Shown here piece by piece: positions 1 through 15,400 of a DNA stretch of 64,000 nucleotides (position 1 is its first letter; each line of letters opens with the position of its first letter). The DNA comes from Acanthococcus lagerstroemiae (taxonomy: Eukaryota > Arthropoda > Insecta > Hemiptera > Eriococcidae). The notes under the pieces were generated by a model. The model ran no database searches and was not told the origin of the DNA. It saw nothing but the letters and a program-made list of their open reading frames with translations. Position numbers and translations under genes: made by a program. The DNA is taken from contig CM063113.1 in NCBI GenBank assembly GCA_031841125.1, positions 30,897,312 through 30,961,311 of the forward strand, in the 5' to 3' direction.

Positions 1-307
1 TCCACTTCTACCTCGATAGTGTTGCATGATTCTTGAAATTACTTCATCCATAGCACATTGCATTCTTTGGGACATGTACACAGCTAGATCGAGGAAGTTC
101 AGGCTGAAGCAAACCTCCCGGTTAATATTAATAAATATAGCTATATTTGCTCTACAGATCTACAAGAACTAGAGATCGCTACAGGCTACTGAAAATTAAG
201 TTGGCAGTGTTCGCAGGCCTACGTAATGTTTGACTCAGAGAGTTATACATTCTCCTCGAACATTTAACGTACGCTCCCACGCAACGCCCCGCCTTTTCGT
301 CACTTAC
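1..307. other. Intron sequence at the left edge, no exon found
   Basis: Downstream of the CCP16 donor the minus strand should lead to further hig-like exons. I checked the possible acceptors in this stretch. Each opens a frame that meets a stop within a few codons, so the next exon lies outside the window. No repeat was recognised. Confidence 0.5.
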
Positions 308-481
308 ACACGGGCAAAGGAGCCGACCACTGGCCATTTTCTTGACATTCAAGCTGAAATTGGCCGTCCAATAAGTAATTTGTTTGGCAATTAAACTGAA
401 CTATCTCGTTGGGCTTATATTTTTTCCGCTGACTCAGGGCGTACCCGTGTTTTATTAAACCCGGCCACTCGCAAACCACTT
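308..481 (-). CDS. hig: hig-like exon, CCP16
   Basis: The exon encodes a full CCP module: VVCEWPG, then FNCQTNYLLDG, LECQENGQWSAPLPVC with the Cys codon split at the 3' end. The acceptor is ttgtag and the donor is the strong GTAAGT. The donor leaves one T of the last Cys codon, so the fourth Cys is completed by an exon outside the window. It is 174 nt, phase 1-1. The intron separating it from CCP15 is only 106 bp, the smallest scale seen in this gene. Confidence 0.82.
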
Positions 482-3400
482 CTACAACAGATAAACCATC
501 AATGGCGTGAAGTTACTTCGTTACTGCCAACTTTTAGAAAAGGCGGACAAATAAAACTGAGAACGCGTCCGCGTTCACGAAAACTACCTGAACACGTTGG
601 GAAAGGTTTGCTCCACGTTCCGTTCTGCAAGCAGGTGGAATGTATGGGGCCGTGTAATCCGTAACCTTGGGTGCAGCTGAACATGGCTTGACCTCCGACG
701 ACGCGACTCAAAATCGCGACTCGCAGATTTGTGTCAGTCAGGTTGTCCAAATCGGGACATTGTACCGCTGTAAAGAAAAATACGCATCAGATCGAACTAC
801 GTCTGCACCGTGTTTCCGACTGAACTACGAAGTTTCACTCCCTAATCACCTGGCCACTTGCTAAAGTCAGCCGCCTTCTACAACCCTCTGCTTCTCACTT
901 CATCGTATTGTCGCGTAAACAAAACACACTTAAGCAATGCATCTGCATATATCTATCATTACGTCTCAGTTTGTCTGTTTGTCCACTTATGTCTCTTCCT
1001 GTTGGTCTACCTGCGGGACATTCTTCAAAAACTAAGAATACTTTGTTACCAGCACATTTTGAATCCTCAATTCCGATCCCCCTCCATTTTTTTAGGGTCA
1101 GGGAGAGTCATTCTTGGTTACCCAGTAATATCCGCCACAAATTCCACCAATCTATCAAACCGAACAATTAACATCTTTTTAATGGAAAAAGATAGATGTC
1201 CTTCGTCATGGATGTTACCACCTTGTCTCAATTGACCTCATTTTTTCCCAAATTTTTTTTCATTTTTTTTTTTTTACAAATTATTTTTTATTTTCCCCCA
1301 ATAAAACTGGTATTATTAATCAGAAAGATTGGAAGTATATTAAGAAGAAGTTCAGTTTGTTGTCGGTGATCTCACATTTCCAGAAGGAATAGCGTAAAGT
1401 TCTGTTACTAGGGTTTTCAGTCCACTGTCATGGTCAATTTTTGACTGGTGCAAAAGGTGCCGTTATAAATTTTTCAGCACAACAAATGGCAATACTGATA
1501 CAGTTTGATCCCCAGACACCTGGGAATCTCCCAATGGCCATACCAAAAATGAAATCGACTACTTCCTTACAAATAAGATTAATATATAAAAGTTAGAAAT
1601 TATTACTGGCTTCGACTTTTCCTCAGACCACAGGGTAGGTAGGGTTACTACCCTACTGCCTGAAAACTTACGGTTACACAACCGTAATTCTAACAAAGAT
1701 CATATTGATAATATGTCACATGTATCAGCCCGTCAGAAAAGAGAAAATTGAACGCCAAAGTAGATAACTTGCACGATCATTTAATTGGCCCACCGTCCAT
1801 TTATTAAATGCATGCCAAGGTTACTTCGAAAATTATATGAATGTATTCTTCTCGTCCCCCCTCCTCCCCTTGAAAGAAAATCGTCGGTGAAAATCCACAA
1901 GGAAGTATTCACAGATGCATTAGGAGTACCCTTCTGACAAACTGAAATGGAATCACTGAAGAAGAAGGGCTCGTCTGTTCTTCGCTGGCCTCCCCCGCTT
2001 CCTTTTCTGGCCTAAGGGGATCGCCTTAGCTTTCTCCGGCACATTAGATTTCGCGAGTGCACACTGGTACGCGCTTGTCCATATAAAGTTAGCGGAATAT
2101 TTGGAACTGAAGAAAATGGTTTGTAGTTCGCTACCCTTGGGTCTCGATCGTTCAACCACTTAATTAGGATATCGTCCAGTGTATGTAGACACTGATCTAC
2201 TGGTAAGCGTTCCCTAAGTTCATTTTCCCTCTTCAGTACAGCATTCGACGACTCTACTCCATTACTCGTGTGGATGGTACACCTACCACGGCATCTTCGT
2301 ACCAAAGATTGTTTTTCTTGAGCCACTGCTTGTTGAAATATTTAAGGACGTCTGTCACTGTAGTGTCCTTCGCAGATCTCTATTTCTCCAAAAATAACTT
2401 TATATGTGACCTGTAATCATGAAATGTGCCTCTCGTGCGAAAACAGGTTTTCGAGATAAAACTAGTGTAAAGATGGGAATGGTGGTAGTGGTGCGCAAAG
2501 ATGTAGGTACATAGCGTGTACATCTGTGTTGGTGCGTTGATGCGTTGCTGTGACAACCGCGTTTCGAATTCTTGTTCTCTGTCATTCCCCTAGGCCCGTT
2601 TCACACGACGCCATGTAAACGGATGTTTGTAAACTTTTGACGTAATTTTTAATCACAGTTTGTGGAAAAACAAATGAAGATAGGAAGCTGCGATTTATTT
2701 CATTCAAAAAAGTGTGATTTTTTCTATAAGAATTGTCGAGAAAGTGAAACATGATTTTTTGACACCAGAGGCACATTTTATGATTCCAGGTCACATATTC
2801 TAATTTTTTGGAATTGAAACCAATAAGTAAAGTCGTTGCTACGCTCACACGTGGTGTGGTCATTTTGGCGTTTATGCCTCTAGGAATTGCTGCTCATATG
2901 ATTTAGTTAGCCGCTCAATGGCTTACCGTGAACATTGTCTTTCCTGGTGTGCAAAATATTTCTCCACATTGAAAATCTCAGTCCATAAATACAGAAACGC
3001 AAACGAAATTTTGGCCACTGAATTGAAAAGTGAAAACTTTGCGAGCAATAAACAAGTCCAAAATATGTACAATATCTTGAAAGAAGCCGTTAGGCACACT
3101 GTTAAGAAAGTAAGAATTAAGAGCCCTATCCTGAAAACTGACGACAAACTTTCAAAAAACACAAAAAAAGCTTTTAGAAATAAGAGAAACGTTGAATAAA
3201 AAACATAAAAACATGAAAAACAAATATAAATAGGATCGAACTTAGTGAAGTAGGGAAATTAGTAAGGAGAGTAATCCGCCAGGATGTGAAAAAATTCGAT
3301 ACTTCTTTAGTTGAGAATATAATCAGTTTAAACGGTTCTATAAAATTAGCCAACAAACACACACATAAAATTGAGAAATGAGCATATGGCGTACTAAAAT

Positions 3401-6400
3401 AAGGAAGAGAAGAGATTTCGGAAATTGCTACTAAATTTTATAAAAACTTATTCACCAAAGACAGTAATGATAAGTTATCGGAGTGGAGAAGCAGATGCTT
3501 AGAGATGGAACCACTATCTCCTCTGTTAAAAGGCCATGGCTATGAAGGAATTAAAAACAAATAAGACCCCGGGGCCAGACGACATTGAAAACGAGACAAC
3601 TAAAATCTTATCAGAAACTCGAGTTGAGCCCCTAATAGAAATTTTAAACAAAATTCTAGAATTAAGAACTGAGTATACCATCACAATGGAATATTTCAGA
3701 AATAATTTTAAAAGGCGACTGGGTGGACGTCAGCAACTATAGACCGATAAGTCTATCATCAAACTTGGAAAAGCTGTTCATGAAAATTTTGAAAACCCGC
3801 ATTTACAACATTTTGGAGTCGCAACGACCGATAGAACAAGGAGGGTTCAGGAAAAATTATACGTCAATAGACCACATCCAATCCCTCAATCAAATAATAG
3901 AAATATCTAGAAAATTAAATACAGAAGTTTCGCTTTTATTTATAGATTTTAATAAAGTATTCGATTCGGTATACCACAATAAACTTCGGGAGGCCATGGC
4001 AGCGCAGGGAATACATGAAAAGATAATTGAAATTTTGGCTAATATGTACAGCAAATCATCGGCATATATAAAAACAGACATAAAGGAAGATCGCTTCCCT
4101 ATCCAGTAAGGGGTAAAGCAAGGGGACCCGCTATCTCCCAATTTGTTTAGCTGCACCCTGGAACACATCTTTAGAAATTTCAACTGGGGGAGGGGAGGGA
4201 TTGAAAATTTTAGGGAAATAAATAAATAATTTAAGGTATGCTGACGATATAGTACTTCTGGCAAAAAATTTTCTGACGAAATGATGAAAATGGTAAAAAA
4301 CCTGATGAAAATCCAAAGCGATGCTTTCGGCCTATCCATGATCGAAAACAAAATTTATGTCCAACAGTTGGGGCCTCAACAAATTCTGGCTGGATGGGGC
4401 AAGAATAAGTAGGATGGGAGAATACACCTGGGTCAAATCTCAAAATTTAATCTCTCAATGGAAGGCATATAAAAGAAAGGATCGCTAACGGTTGGAAGGC
4501 ATTCTGGCAAAACAAATCCATATTAAAAAGAAAAATGAAACTGAAACTGAAAATAAAAATCTTAGAGAGTTGTATGCTCCCTGTACTGACTCATGGCGCC
4601 CAAATATGGTCCCGTACCAAAAGCCAATTGCAGCGGTCAATAAAAACACATAATTTCACGCTAAGAAGCATTCTGGGTTTTCGAATGAAAGATAACATAA
4701 AAATCAAAGTATCCAAAAACTGACCTGGTCTAAAAGCGTTAGCTACAAAATTAAAAGCTTAAATTCAAATATGCAGGCCATATGTCCAGAGGTAACCCGA
4801 ATAAATGGAACAATGCATACTGAGACCCACATGACCACAAAAAGGAACAGAGGTCGCCCAGCTATGAGGTGGATAAATGAGCTTGGACCCTGTTGGGAGC
4901 GCACCGCGGTGAACCGTAAAGTCTGGGTAAAGGCGACGGAGACATATATGCCCTAAGGTGGGCAGAGTAGGGGGTCGCTTACGTAGATGTGATACAAAGA
5001 AGTGTATTCTCATAAGTATGTACTATCATATTTTGTACTTTATTTATTTGCTTTGTTCAAAGATTCACCTACTCAGTGTCAAAGAAAAAAAATTGATCCT
5101 TGAACACGATCCAGATGCCAAATCGTAGTTATTGGCGCACATGGTAGCACAATTTTCAAAAATGTCCTGGAAAGGGAAATTCTTGAAGCTGTTTTGTCCG
5201 TAGTCGTGGATATCAGAGTTGACGCAAGTTAATTAAGTTTGGATTCATGAATAACCTAGCAAGAATGATTACCTACATATGTCTGAGTTGAATAAGTTAT
5301 TTATAATTCCACTGAAACTTGACCATGGTCAAAAACAGAAAATTCTGTCCTTCGTTGTGAACATTTCCTGTCTCTGATAGCGTCATCCATGCCATTATCG
5401 TCAAGAGATCGTAAAACGTGCTTTGAGAAGGTAAATATTTTGCGTAAAATTGAAGCTCTTATAAATTGGCAAACAACTTATAAATTTGGTGCGTAAACGT
5501 GTAAACCATGATTCATTGACGTCAGTTACCTTAATTTTTCCTATAATAGTCATTTATGAGTCATAGGTATGTCGATTTTTCAAAGAACTAACATACTTAA
5601 AATTATTGTCCGGGCTCAGTGTTTCTGCTGCAGGCTTCGAATCATTCTAAACAATATTATTCATTCTAGAGTTTCCTTGAAATTCAAGCGGCAAACGTTA
5701 AATTTTCATTTTTATTCAGAATTTAAGTGTCAGTCGTTCAACCAAAGACCACAAATTCGAGTTAACATTTTCCATAGAGAATAAATGTTGATTTTCAATT
5801 TCAGAATTTTCAAGGTTGCATTAGAATTTGACCATGAGCGTTTCAGCCAAAGTTTACAAGTCACTTAACTTAATTTTTCGTAGATAATAAGCACTGAACG
5901 AGTGTTTTCAAAGTTTTTTTTAGAATTTAAGTGACCATGTTCAGTTACAAACATCGAGTCGTCTATTAAATGTGATTCTTCGTCTCTATTTTGTGTTCAT
6001 TCTTCAACTCTTATCTCAGCAATAATTTCCTGTCCTGTAAGCATGGCGTCTTCTATTGCTTCCATTTAATTAATAAATACAGCCTTGAAACACATGTTTC
6101 GGTCCACCCACTGGGACGTAGGCCTCCTTGATCAATTATTTTGATACAAGGGTTGTAGTCTAATTCCCCTTGGTGACAAGCCATTACTGGGGAATGGTCA
6201 TGAAAGAGTTTTCCTTCTCTATAAGGGACATGCATCCTGCATGGCACACCAGACTAGTCAGGTGTTAGTAGTCTATTGGTGTGGCTAACCCAGTTGTAGT
6301 CTTTTTGAATTCCGGCGGAACAATTAAATTGAACTCCACCTCTTGCTACAATTGGTATGGCTTGGTCGGGTGTTAAACTTTTTCATATATTATGTATTCT

Positions 6401-9400
6401 TGTATTTTTTTAAAATTATTTTCTTATCATATTTTAATCTTTAAAATTCGCCATCCGTACTGGGATTCGAACCCGCGTTCCGTGGTTTAGGAGGCAGCGT
6501 TCGAATCCACTCGGCCACCAAGCCACTATTGCTTCCTTTTACTCTTAGTTTTATTTCTTCAAGGTATTGTTGCACTGCTCAGATTTGAATCAGGTTTTTA
6601 ATGCTAGGTACTTTCCTACATTTCAAGACTTGATTAATGATAGATTTTTAAAACTCTGTAAAGAACACAAAAAACTTATTCAAACTATTTAAAACTCTAA
6701 AATGTTATTTAAGACTCATTGAAACTGAATAATACTTGAGACTTCTCCAATTTCTCCATGTTCTGTTCCACTGGTATGACTCATAAGAACTCTGTGTTGA
6801 GACTGCTTATGTTATTATGCTTTACAATTCAGCGAATAAATGTCTGTCTGTCGACATACCGCACGTCCGCAGCATGTTTGCTTGTCTCCTACCTACGCAT
6901 TCATCTTTTTTCCGGCCTCTCACTCTGACCTGTTGTTTTTCCAACTATCCATTCATTTTTTTTCTGTCTCTATATTTTCCCATCGTTCGACTTTTTCATT
7001 TTGGTTCTTGGAGCCAGGGACGTACCGATAGGGGGGCTCCCCCTCTCTGCCTGTAGGAAATTTTTTACTTAGCAGCTGGGAAAATTTACCATTTCAGTCA
7101 GCCGAAGTTGGAAAATTTCGGTAGAGTTGGAACAATCCAACAAGTCAAAAGTTTTTTTTTCTTTTTTTAATACTTGGGAATTTAGAGTTGAGAAGTTGGG
7201 AAAATCCAACAAGTGAAAAAGTGAAAAAGTGACTTTTTGCTCGAACAAAGTTTCGTTTTTTTTTTTGGCTTTGACTCCTGGGAATTTTGAGTTGAATCAG
7301 TTAGGACTTTCACCCCCTCCCCCTCTCCCAGAAAAAACTCTTCGGTACGTCCCTACTTGGAATTTTCCTTTCATTAAGATGTTAAAAAGAGATCAAATTT
7401 TCAGTAAATCCTAAAGAGAGGTTAGGATTTATCTAATCTTTCTTCATTATCTGTCGAGATTCATCAAGTCTCAGGATGCCTTTCAAGCATATAAGGGCAA
7501 ATATTCGATCATGAGTGAGGGGTTCATGGAGGCTACCAAGTTTTTTCTTCGTAATATTTAGTTTTGTCCACGACGATAGACATCGTGTCCACACGAAAAC
7601 ACTGATACCCACTACAACGGACGAAACAGCTTCGAGAATTTCCTTTTCCGCGGAATTTCTGAAAATTGCGCTATTACATGCGCCAATGACTACGCTGTGG
7701 TACCTGGATCGCGCTCAGGAATCAAAACTGTACCATCATTGCAGTTTGTTGTTCTGAAAAGTGTGTAAAGCACATATCATCTTTGCACCAGTCAAAGATT
7801 GTCCACGATTATGAGGTGAAAACCGTAGGAACAGAACTTTACGCCATCCTCTTCTAGAAATGGGAAGCCACTTATAGCAAATAGAGCTTCTCAACATATA
7901 CTTCCAATCTTTCTGAATAATAATACCGTTTCACTAGGAAAAAACTTCTGAAACTAAAATTTTAAAAATATAACAGCTATTGAGACAGGATGGTAACATC
8001 CACAATGATTGACACCTCCGTACATTTTTTCCATTCAAAAGATGGTAATTTATTGTCTAGTCTGATGAATCGAATTGTTAGAATTTGTTATAGATGTTAT
8101 TGTGTACCCCCCCCCAAAGAAAAACATAAATAAAAAGAAATACATTTATACATTGAAAGTTAGGGCTCAAAATTTGTTGGTAACAAAATATTCTCAGTTT
8201 TGGAGTATGACCCTAGGATGGTACGAAGAGGTCAGATTTTCAATAGATGAGAGGTTAAGTTTCAGCTAGGATTTTTTCATTATCTGTCGAAGGTCTTCAA
8301 GTTCTCTCACAACTAGATGACTTTCAGACATAAGCACAAATAGTTTACTTTAGCTTACCTTCAGTGAGTGGCTCACAGGGGCTGACAATTATCAAAATGG
8401 TGATAAAATTCTTCCGTTGTATGTTCCTCAGTTTCTTACGTGGGTTTTTAGCAGAAATGGAGGCTATGGTCCTAAGCCCCCCCCCCCATTTGAGCATATG
8501 CTTTATGCTTTCAAATACATCTAGACTACTTACAACTAGGAAAATAGTATTCGAGATTTATCAAGACTGATAAAAATTCAATTAGGACTCATTCGTGCTA
8601 CAAAAACACACCTATAAACTTTCTTAACACTCGTTTAAGTTTCCTTGAGATTCCATTATACTCTCCTCAGAACTTCTTAAGACTTTACGATAAACTATTT
8701 AAACTCATCGTTAAGCATTCTTCAGATTTCGTAAATACAGTTCTCTCTGTCTGCTTGTCAGCCTCCGGCCTATCTCGAATTTTGGATTTTTTTCGGTGGT
8801 GGCCGGGGCTTGTTAGTATTACAGAAAGAAATGGCAAACAGAATAATCTTACTCTCGCAAGTTGGTAACGTTGCGCTCCAGTTTCCCGACGGTAGGCACA
8901 TGACAAAATCTGCACCCGACAGAGCATTGCCATTTGAACACGAAAAATGAACCTCTGTATTCATTTTAGTTTCTTTCGTGCTCATGATGAGTCCTTTTTT
9001 TGAAGGTATAGTCGGGCAGTGAATCGCTGTAACGAGAGCAGATAATACACTTTGAATCTGTCTTTTTCTCATCACTGTTCCTGTACTGAATCAATCTTCT
9101 CTCTTTACCTTTCACGATTATCTCGACAGAATGAGTATGGCGAGTTGGTGTGATACACGTGAAGAGGCCCGAATCGTCTTGACTAGCGTGGTATATGCTG
9201 AGTCGGTACTCCAAAGTTGTATCGCGGTCTGGATCCTTGGTCCAGCCTTCTGGATATTTCCTGCGGATGAAAGAAGTTGAAACAAGACTATCCTCGAATC
9301 AAGACGTATTTGATTTTTACGAATACGCACCTGTAAGTGTGACTGACATTCCACTTCGGTGTACCGAACCTGCGAATCCATAAGCATTCCATGTGCAAGA

Positions 9401-12400
9401 CAGTACCTGGATAAACGATCAACTTGCCTTCATTGCTCTGGGCTATAGGCCCGAGTTCGTGACGAAATAATATCGTCGGAGGTTTCTCCACTAGAAGGAT
9501 AAAAATAACAGCCCATTATTTCCGTAAGACTAGTAACAACTCGATAGTTTGAATATTGAAATGTTTCAAACAACAATACGAATAAATTCATGACAATTAG
9601 TGGATCCGAGCGATCCACAATTGGTACCGGGAGACTTGAGTGAATCTATAATGCTGTACCTATCATTCATTTTTTGGGCAAAATGGATTACTTAAATTAC
9701 GGTAGAACAAACCGCTGAAGGAAATACTATACATCATTGCCTTTGAAGCAAAACTATTGCAGACTACTTCAGTTACAGTGGTAGTGCTAGCATGGGAACT
9801 ATATATTATGTAGATTCCTTCTTCATCCTAGAAATACGATTTATTTGAAGCTATGCTGGTAATAGGGCAAATGTGTTCAATGTGGCCACAGGTCCAGTTG
9901 TCGATGCTTTGGACAATATACACTGTAAAATTTGTGAAATCGAAGGAAAACCTAAATACTGAAAAATTATGTAAATGGATACACTATTCTGGTTTCAATT
10001 TCTCAAAGTAAAATACGTATTTTCACATAGTCTGATAATTTCAGGAAACGAAAGAGCGAAATGCAATAATAATAGGAACATATTTCTGCATTTTGTTTAG
10101 CAAGAGAATGTTATTAATTTGAAAATACATAGCGTATTGGTTATAAATGTTTAGTATTATTTTTAATCGAGACCTGATTTAGTTGACTAACTTGACATGG
10201 ACGCTTGTAAACCTGGGTGTCGTTTTGTTGTTTCTCATAAAAATAAAAAAAATCAAGGTCCATCTCGTTTCAAATTCCGATCCCCAGGAAAAAGAATATC
10301 ATTCTGTTCCGTCCCTTCTTTCCTTTTAAGAAAATACAATTATTCCTTCTCGTTCCTTTTCGTTTCTTACCCCCCCCCCCACTCTTAAAAACATAGATTT
10401 TTCTCGTTCTTTCAGAGTGAAGAAAGAAGAAACTGGAGGCGGACGGCCAAGAGCGGGGAAATGGACTCACTCACTCGTTCCGGTTCTTCAAGTTTTAGTT
10501 TCGTTTTCATACCATTTTATTTTTCTTCCATAAGAAACACGGCATCATTAATTTTCGTTTCTTCACCAAAAAACAAAAACAAATCCTGAGGAACGATGGT
10601 ATAGCATTGGTGTGAATGAATTCGTGATTAGTCTAGGCCCTATAGACATGGGCCCCAAAGCATTTCCCCCGGCCACTGATGCGATGCCCGAAAGGGTAGT
10701 TTCCGGTACTGGGGGTGCGGTGTCATAGTGGCCACTTTGGCATGCGTGCATCGCCATACATCCCACCACACCATAGACATTTCAAAAAACATTTTGAGGT
10801 AATAAGCGGGACTTTGTTGGAAAATGTAGTACTAAATGCCAGAAACAACCTCTTAAAAGTCCCATCCCCAAATACTGCACAAAATTTTCTGTGGTACGTT
10901 CAAGCCCCCTAATTTCAGTTTTCGGCATATATCTCTGAAAATTGGAGCTCTAAAAAAAAGTTTCAGACAAAAAAGATTCCTCATAAAATTTTTTACAAAA
11001 CGCATACATCATATGTTAGCCTAGGTCTAATCATTAGCCTACAATCACCCTTCAAAGTTGGAAAACCTTAAAAAATTTCAAAAAATTGACAAATTATGGG
11101 GAATATCTCGGCAAAGGCGAGTTATAGGGAAAATTGTTTCAAACAAAAGAGATGCCTCGTAAAATGTGCCACAGAATGGACTACTTTTAGTCTAGCCTTC
11201 AAACGTCTATCAACTCTAGATGAAAATTTCACGCAGAGATTGATCTTCACTCAGCATCAAAAAGATCTCTTACAGTTTTTTGTAACTGACCCAAAAACAT
11301 CCTAAATTGCCATTTTCCCATAAAATAAATGAGGCTTTATGGCAGGAAACAGTGATGAATACAGGGCGTCCACACACACCCCCCCCCGCCCCGAAATATC
11401 TAAATCTATTAGGAATTCTTTCCTCTCCCTCCATCTACCCCAGTCTTGACATGGTGGCCAATTTCTTCCAAAAAAAACTTCCCTGACTCTTCCAGATTTT
11501 TTTCAGATTTTTCCAGCCCATTTTCCAACTTTTTCATAACAAACAAATTATTTACAAAAAATATTTGACAGAGAAGATTGTACAATACTTTCACATCATA
11601 AAATTCCCAGACTTTCTCCTGACTTCTCTGGGTGTGCTGACATTCGCTGACTTTTCCCGGTTTTCCAGAAACTAGTCACCCTGCTTGAGATACCACAATT
11701 TAAAACTTACTTTTTTTCCGAATCAAAATTTATTAGAGTTTTTAAAACTTTCGTGAGCAAGATAATGGTCGGGGATTCAAGGTTACAGAAATCAATTGTT
11801 ACATTAGTTTGCCTTAAAATTAAAAATGTTGTGCGTGAGGGGGGGGGGGGTCAGAAATTTCATTAAATGCAATATGAATGTCATTTCATAAATTTCAAGA
11901 GTCAGTAACTCATATTTGGTAATGATTGAGCCCAAAATTGCAAATTGCACCACCTAGAGAGATGGATTCAAAATGAAGACTGCGAAAAATAAGATGCATA
12001 TATGGGCATCGTTTCCTAGTTCTGAAGGGTCGCTGAGTTAAATTTATCATTCACCCCTGATTTGCAAGTTGTAGCATTCAGAGAGGAGGAAGGGGCTTGA
12101 AATTTATACAATATGCATGTCATTCCGCAGATGTAAAGTTTCAGTGAACTCATTACAGGAAAGAATGTGCCCTAATTTGCAAAGTGTAGGATTCGGGGAG
12201 GAGGAAGGGACCGAAAAGTGAAGATGAAAGTGCAGTGGAACTCGTTTATAAACTCTGTCACACATGCGCATATAATGTAACCTTGTAACAACGACTGGTG
12301 TCAAGGGTCTGTAATACAAAACTTCCTACGCTATAATTTATATTATCGATCAACAGGTGATAGATCTGAAGTGGATCAGTTATGGGAGGATTCGTGGACC

Positions 12401-15400
12401 TATCATCTCCTCCCACTTTGCTCAGAATGCCGGTGAAAATTCGTTAGACTGAGAGAAGTAGGCGAGCGAAGTTCGTTTTTGAATGTCCTGGCTGATCAAC
12501 AGACTAAGGCGAGGAGAAAGTTCCTGCGAGAGACAAGGAGGCAAGCATTAGGCCTAGGCTAGACTAAAGGTAATCCATTCTATCGTAAATTTTACGAGGT
12601 ATCTTTTTGGTTTGAAACAATTTTTCCTACAACTCGCCGTTTCCGAGATATTCGCCATAATTTGTCAATTTTTCGAAATTTTTTAAAGTTGTCCAATTTT
12701 GAACGGTGATCGTAGGCTAAGGATCAGACCTAGGCTGATATAGAATGTATGCGTTTTATAGAGAATTTTATAAGGAATCTTTTTTATCTGAAACTTTTTT
12801 TTCTAGAGCTCCAATTTTCTGAGATATAAGCCAAAAACTGAAATTGAGGGGCTTTAACGTACCGCAGAAAATTTTGCGCAGCATTTGATGGTTGGATTTT
12901 TAGGAGATTGTTTCTGGCACTTCGTCCAACATTTTCCAACAAAGTTCCGGTTGTTACCTCAAAATATTGTTTTAGACTTTTTTTTTTTTTTTGTGGTCTA
13001 TAGGGCCTAGACTAAATTTATTACAAAAATCTTCATCTCCACCAATATTGCTTAGTTAAGCGTTGGAATGTACTGCTTTCCAAATGTGGCCACTATGGTG
13101 GATACGTTCACCTCCTCATTGAGCCATTTCTCGCCACTTTGAAAATTTTCAGGATTTATACTGTTTTTTCTCTCTTTCAATTTATTTGAACGGTTCCTCT
13201 TCAACAACTATACGTACTTTTTGACTAAAATGGAGAAATCATACAAAATATACGGTAGACGTCGATGGATAAAAATAATAGATAAATAATGTGTAACAGA
13301 AACTCGAATGGTCACATTAGACCGCTAGTGACAACATTAGGGCTGCAAGTGGCCATATTTGGCATATCCGCTCTATATACTTGTAATGGAATCTTCGGTA
13401 AGGACTTAGAACTGGTCTTATTAGGGGCTTACTACTTATTTTATTTTTTGACAATTTATTTAGGTAGTTATTCTTAAGTATTTCAAGTTACCTACGTTAA
13501 CATTTTTCAAATTTGTAGTATTTGCAGAATATAATAAAAAACAGACAGCGTTGCAAGTAATTTACTGAGTATTGAATTCATTTTTGAAATGGGAGGAGCC
13601 ACATTTGGCATGTCTGCTCTAATTTTAATGTAAAATATTGATCCTTACAAGCGTAGGCGTTCTCTTGATTCAGCCCAAAACAAGCGGGCTTTTCACCATC
13701 CCACTCGCCATTACTGCAGAAACGATGATTTGATCCTTCCATAGCATATTTGCCAATATCTACACAACGAAATGTCTGAAATCCAATTGTAAAATCAGTA
13801 GGTACCTAATTGAAAAAATACTAAAATTGATAAACAAGTATGTTTGTTTGTGTGCATGTTATGTACATTTACAAAAGATACCATACTACTCGTACTATCC
13901 TGCCTCGAAACTGAAGCGCCAGAAATGCCCCAGGTGCTGATTCCGGCATGGGGCCAAAACTCTGCTTTATTTGCGCAGTCCCAGAGGCGCCGATCAAGCA
14001 CCCAAGTATTTTTCCAAAAGGAGCCAGCCCTAAATCGAAATCAGAGTACTTCACACGGGCCAGCGTTTTCTGGCATCTAGTTTTCGAATTTTCCGGTGGT
14101 GGGATGCTTGTAAAGTTACTAACACCGGCCCCATAACTTCTCTTCAGTGCAGCGGGAATAAGTTGTACGTTTGTTTTTTCTACTGAACTTCAACTGTGCT
14201 TCCTAGGTAAGAGGTTGAAACCCATTTTTTTCCCTTTTTTTTTTCGGTGAAAATGCAGATTGTACCCAATAACCCACTTATCTAGAAGACTGAACAATGG
14301 AACTGGAAGCCATGCGGCTGTAAAACAGCAGTACTGCCAGAGCCTTCAGTTGTTCAAAGATTTTAAATAAGAACATACAACAATGTGCTATAGATACCTC
14401 TACATACGGCGATATGATTTGCTAAAAGGAGGAAGGAAAACACTTTCAGCTCCATACCTTAGCCCTCAAAACTGATGACACTTTCACTAAACAAGATTCC
14501 AACTTACCAGCCTTGTACCAGCTGGAAACTCGGTAACCGCTTCTGTGATCCTCTCATCGTCGTGAAAGGTGGCCACATTCGGCTCCGTGTTCCTAAACAC
14601 GCATGATGAGTTGTCCTTAACAATAACATTGGTCTCGATCGGTTCATCGGCATCTACAATCCGATAATTTCATTCAATTTTCCAAACTAATGCTTAAAGT
14701 AAAAGCGAAGTGAGTTGAGCGATCACGGAAGCCTCACCACATGTCAATGATCGTCCGATCCAACTACTATCCGCGCAAATTATCCGCCACGTAAGCTTCT
14801 CACCGACAATGTTATCAATGCAGTGGAAGGTAACCTCAGTTCCATCTGGAAAACTTGTTAAATAAATGTTTAATTTTTTAAAACTGATTTGACGACGCAA
14901 CCGCAGTTGAAAATACAAAGTATGCTGAATGACGTTTTTTACCTCCGTTCGGTGTCGGACAGAGGTTCTCCATTTCGAAACACCAAAGAACCTTGGATTC
15001 GAGCTGGCGGTCCACAGGAGCCTCTGAGACCAGACAGTAAATCCATGGAGCCTAATTCTGTAGATCTCATGATATCACTGCCAGCGGTGTAAAGAGTTGG
15101 ATCTGCCACCATTTTAACCATTTACATAATGTAGAAGTAGTCAACAAAAAGTGCATGTAACTTGCTGCTATTCGACTAAGGTAAAGTGTTCAATAAGATC
15201 GGGATTTTGAAGCTATAAATCTGGTCCGCTAGAGGGCATGAGAGTTTTATTTTTGTATCAGTGCCTGGCAGACACACACAGTAGGTACTTCAGTATGAAC
15301 GGTGTTAGAAGTGATTTTGAAGATTCGAGTTGAAGATATGAGCTATGGGAAAATTTTCCTGTTTCCGAGTGATAACATTCTTGCGTTTTGGAAGTTCATC

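Noticed and set aside
1..300. Next CCP exon of the main gene
   Set aside because: Every plausible acceptor leads to an early stop in the required phase.
6430..6534. tRNA gene on the minus strand
   Set aside because: A- and B-box-like elements are present but the acceptor stem does not close, and the sequence continues into a 400-bp body with a second copy at 22.0-23.06 kb. It is a SINE head.
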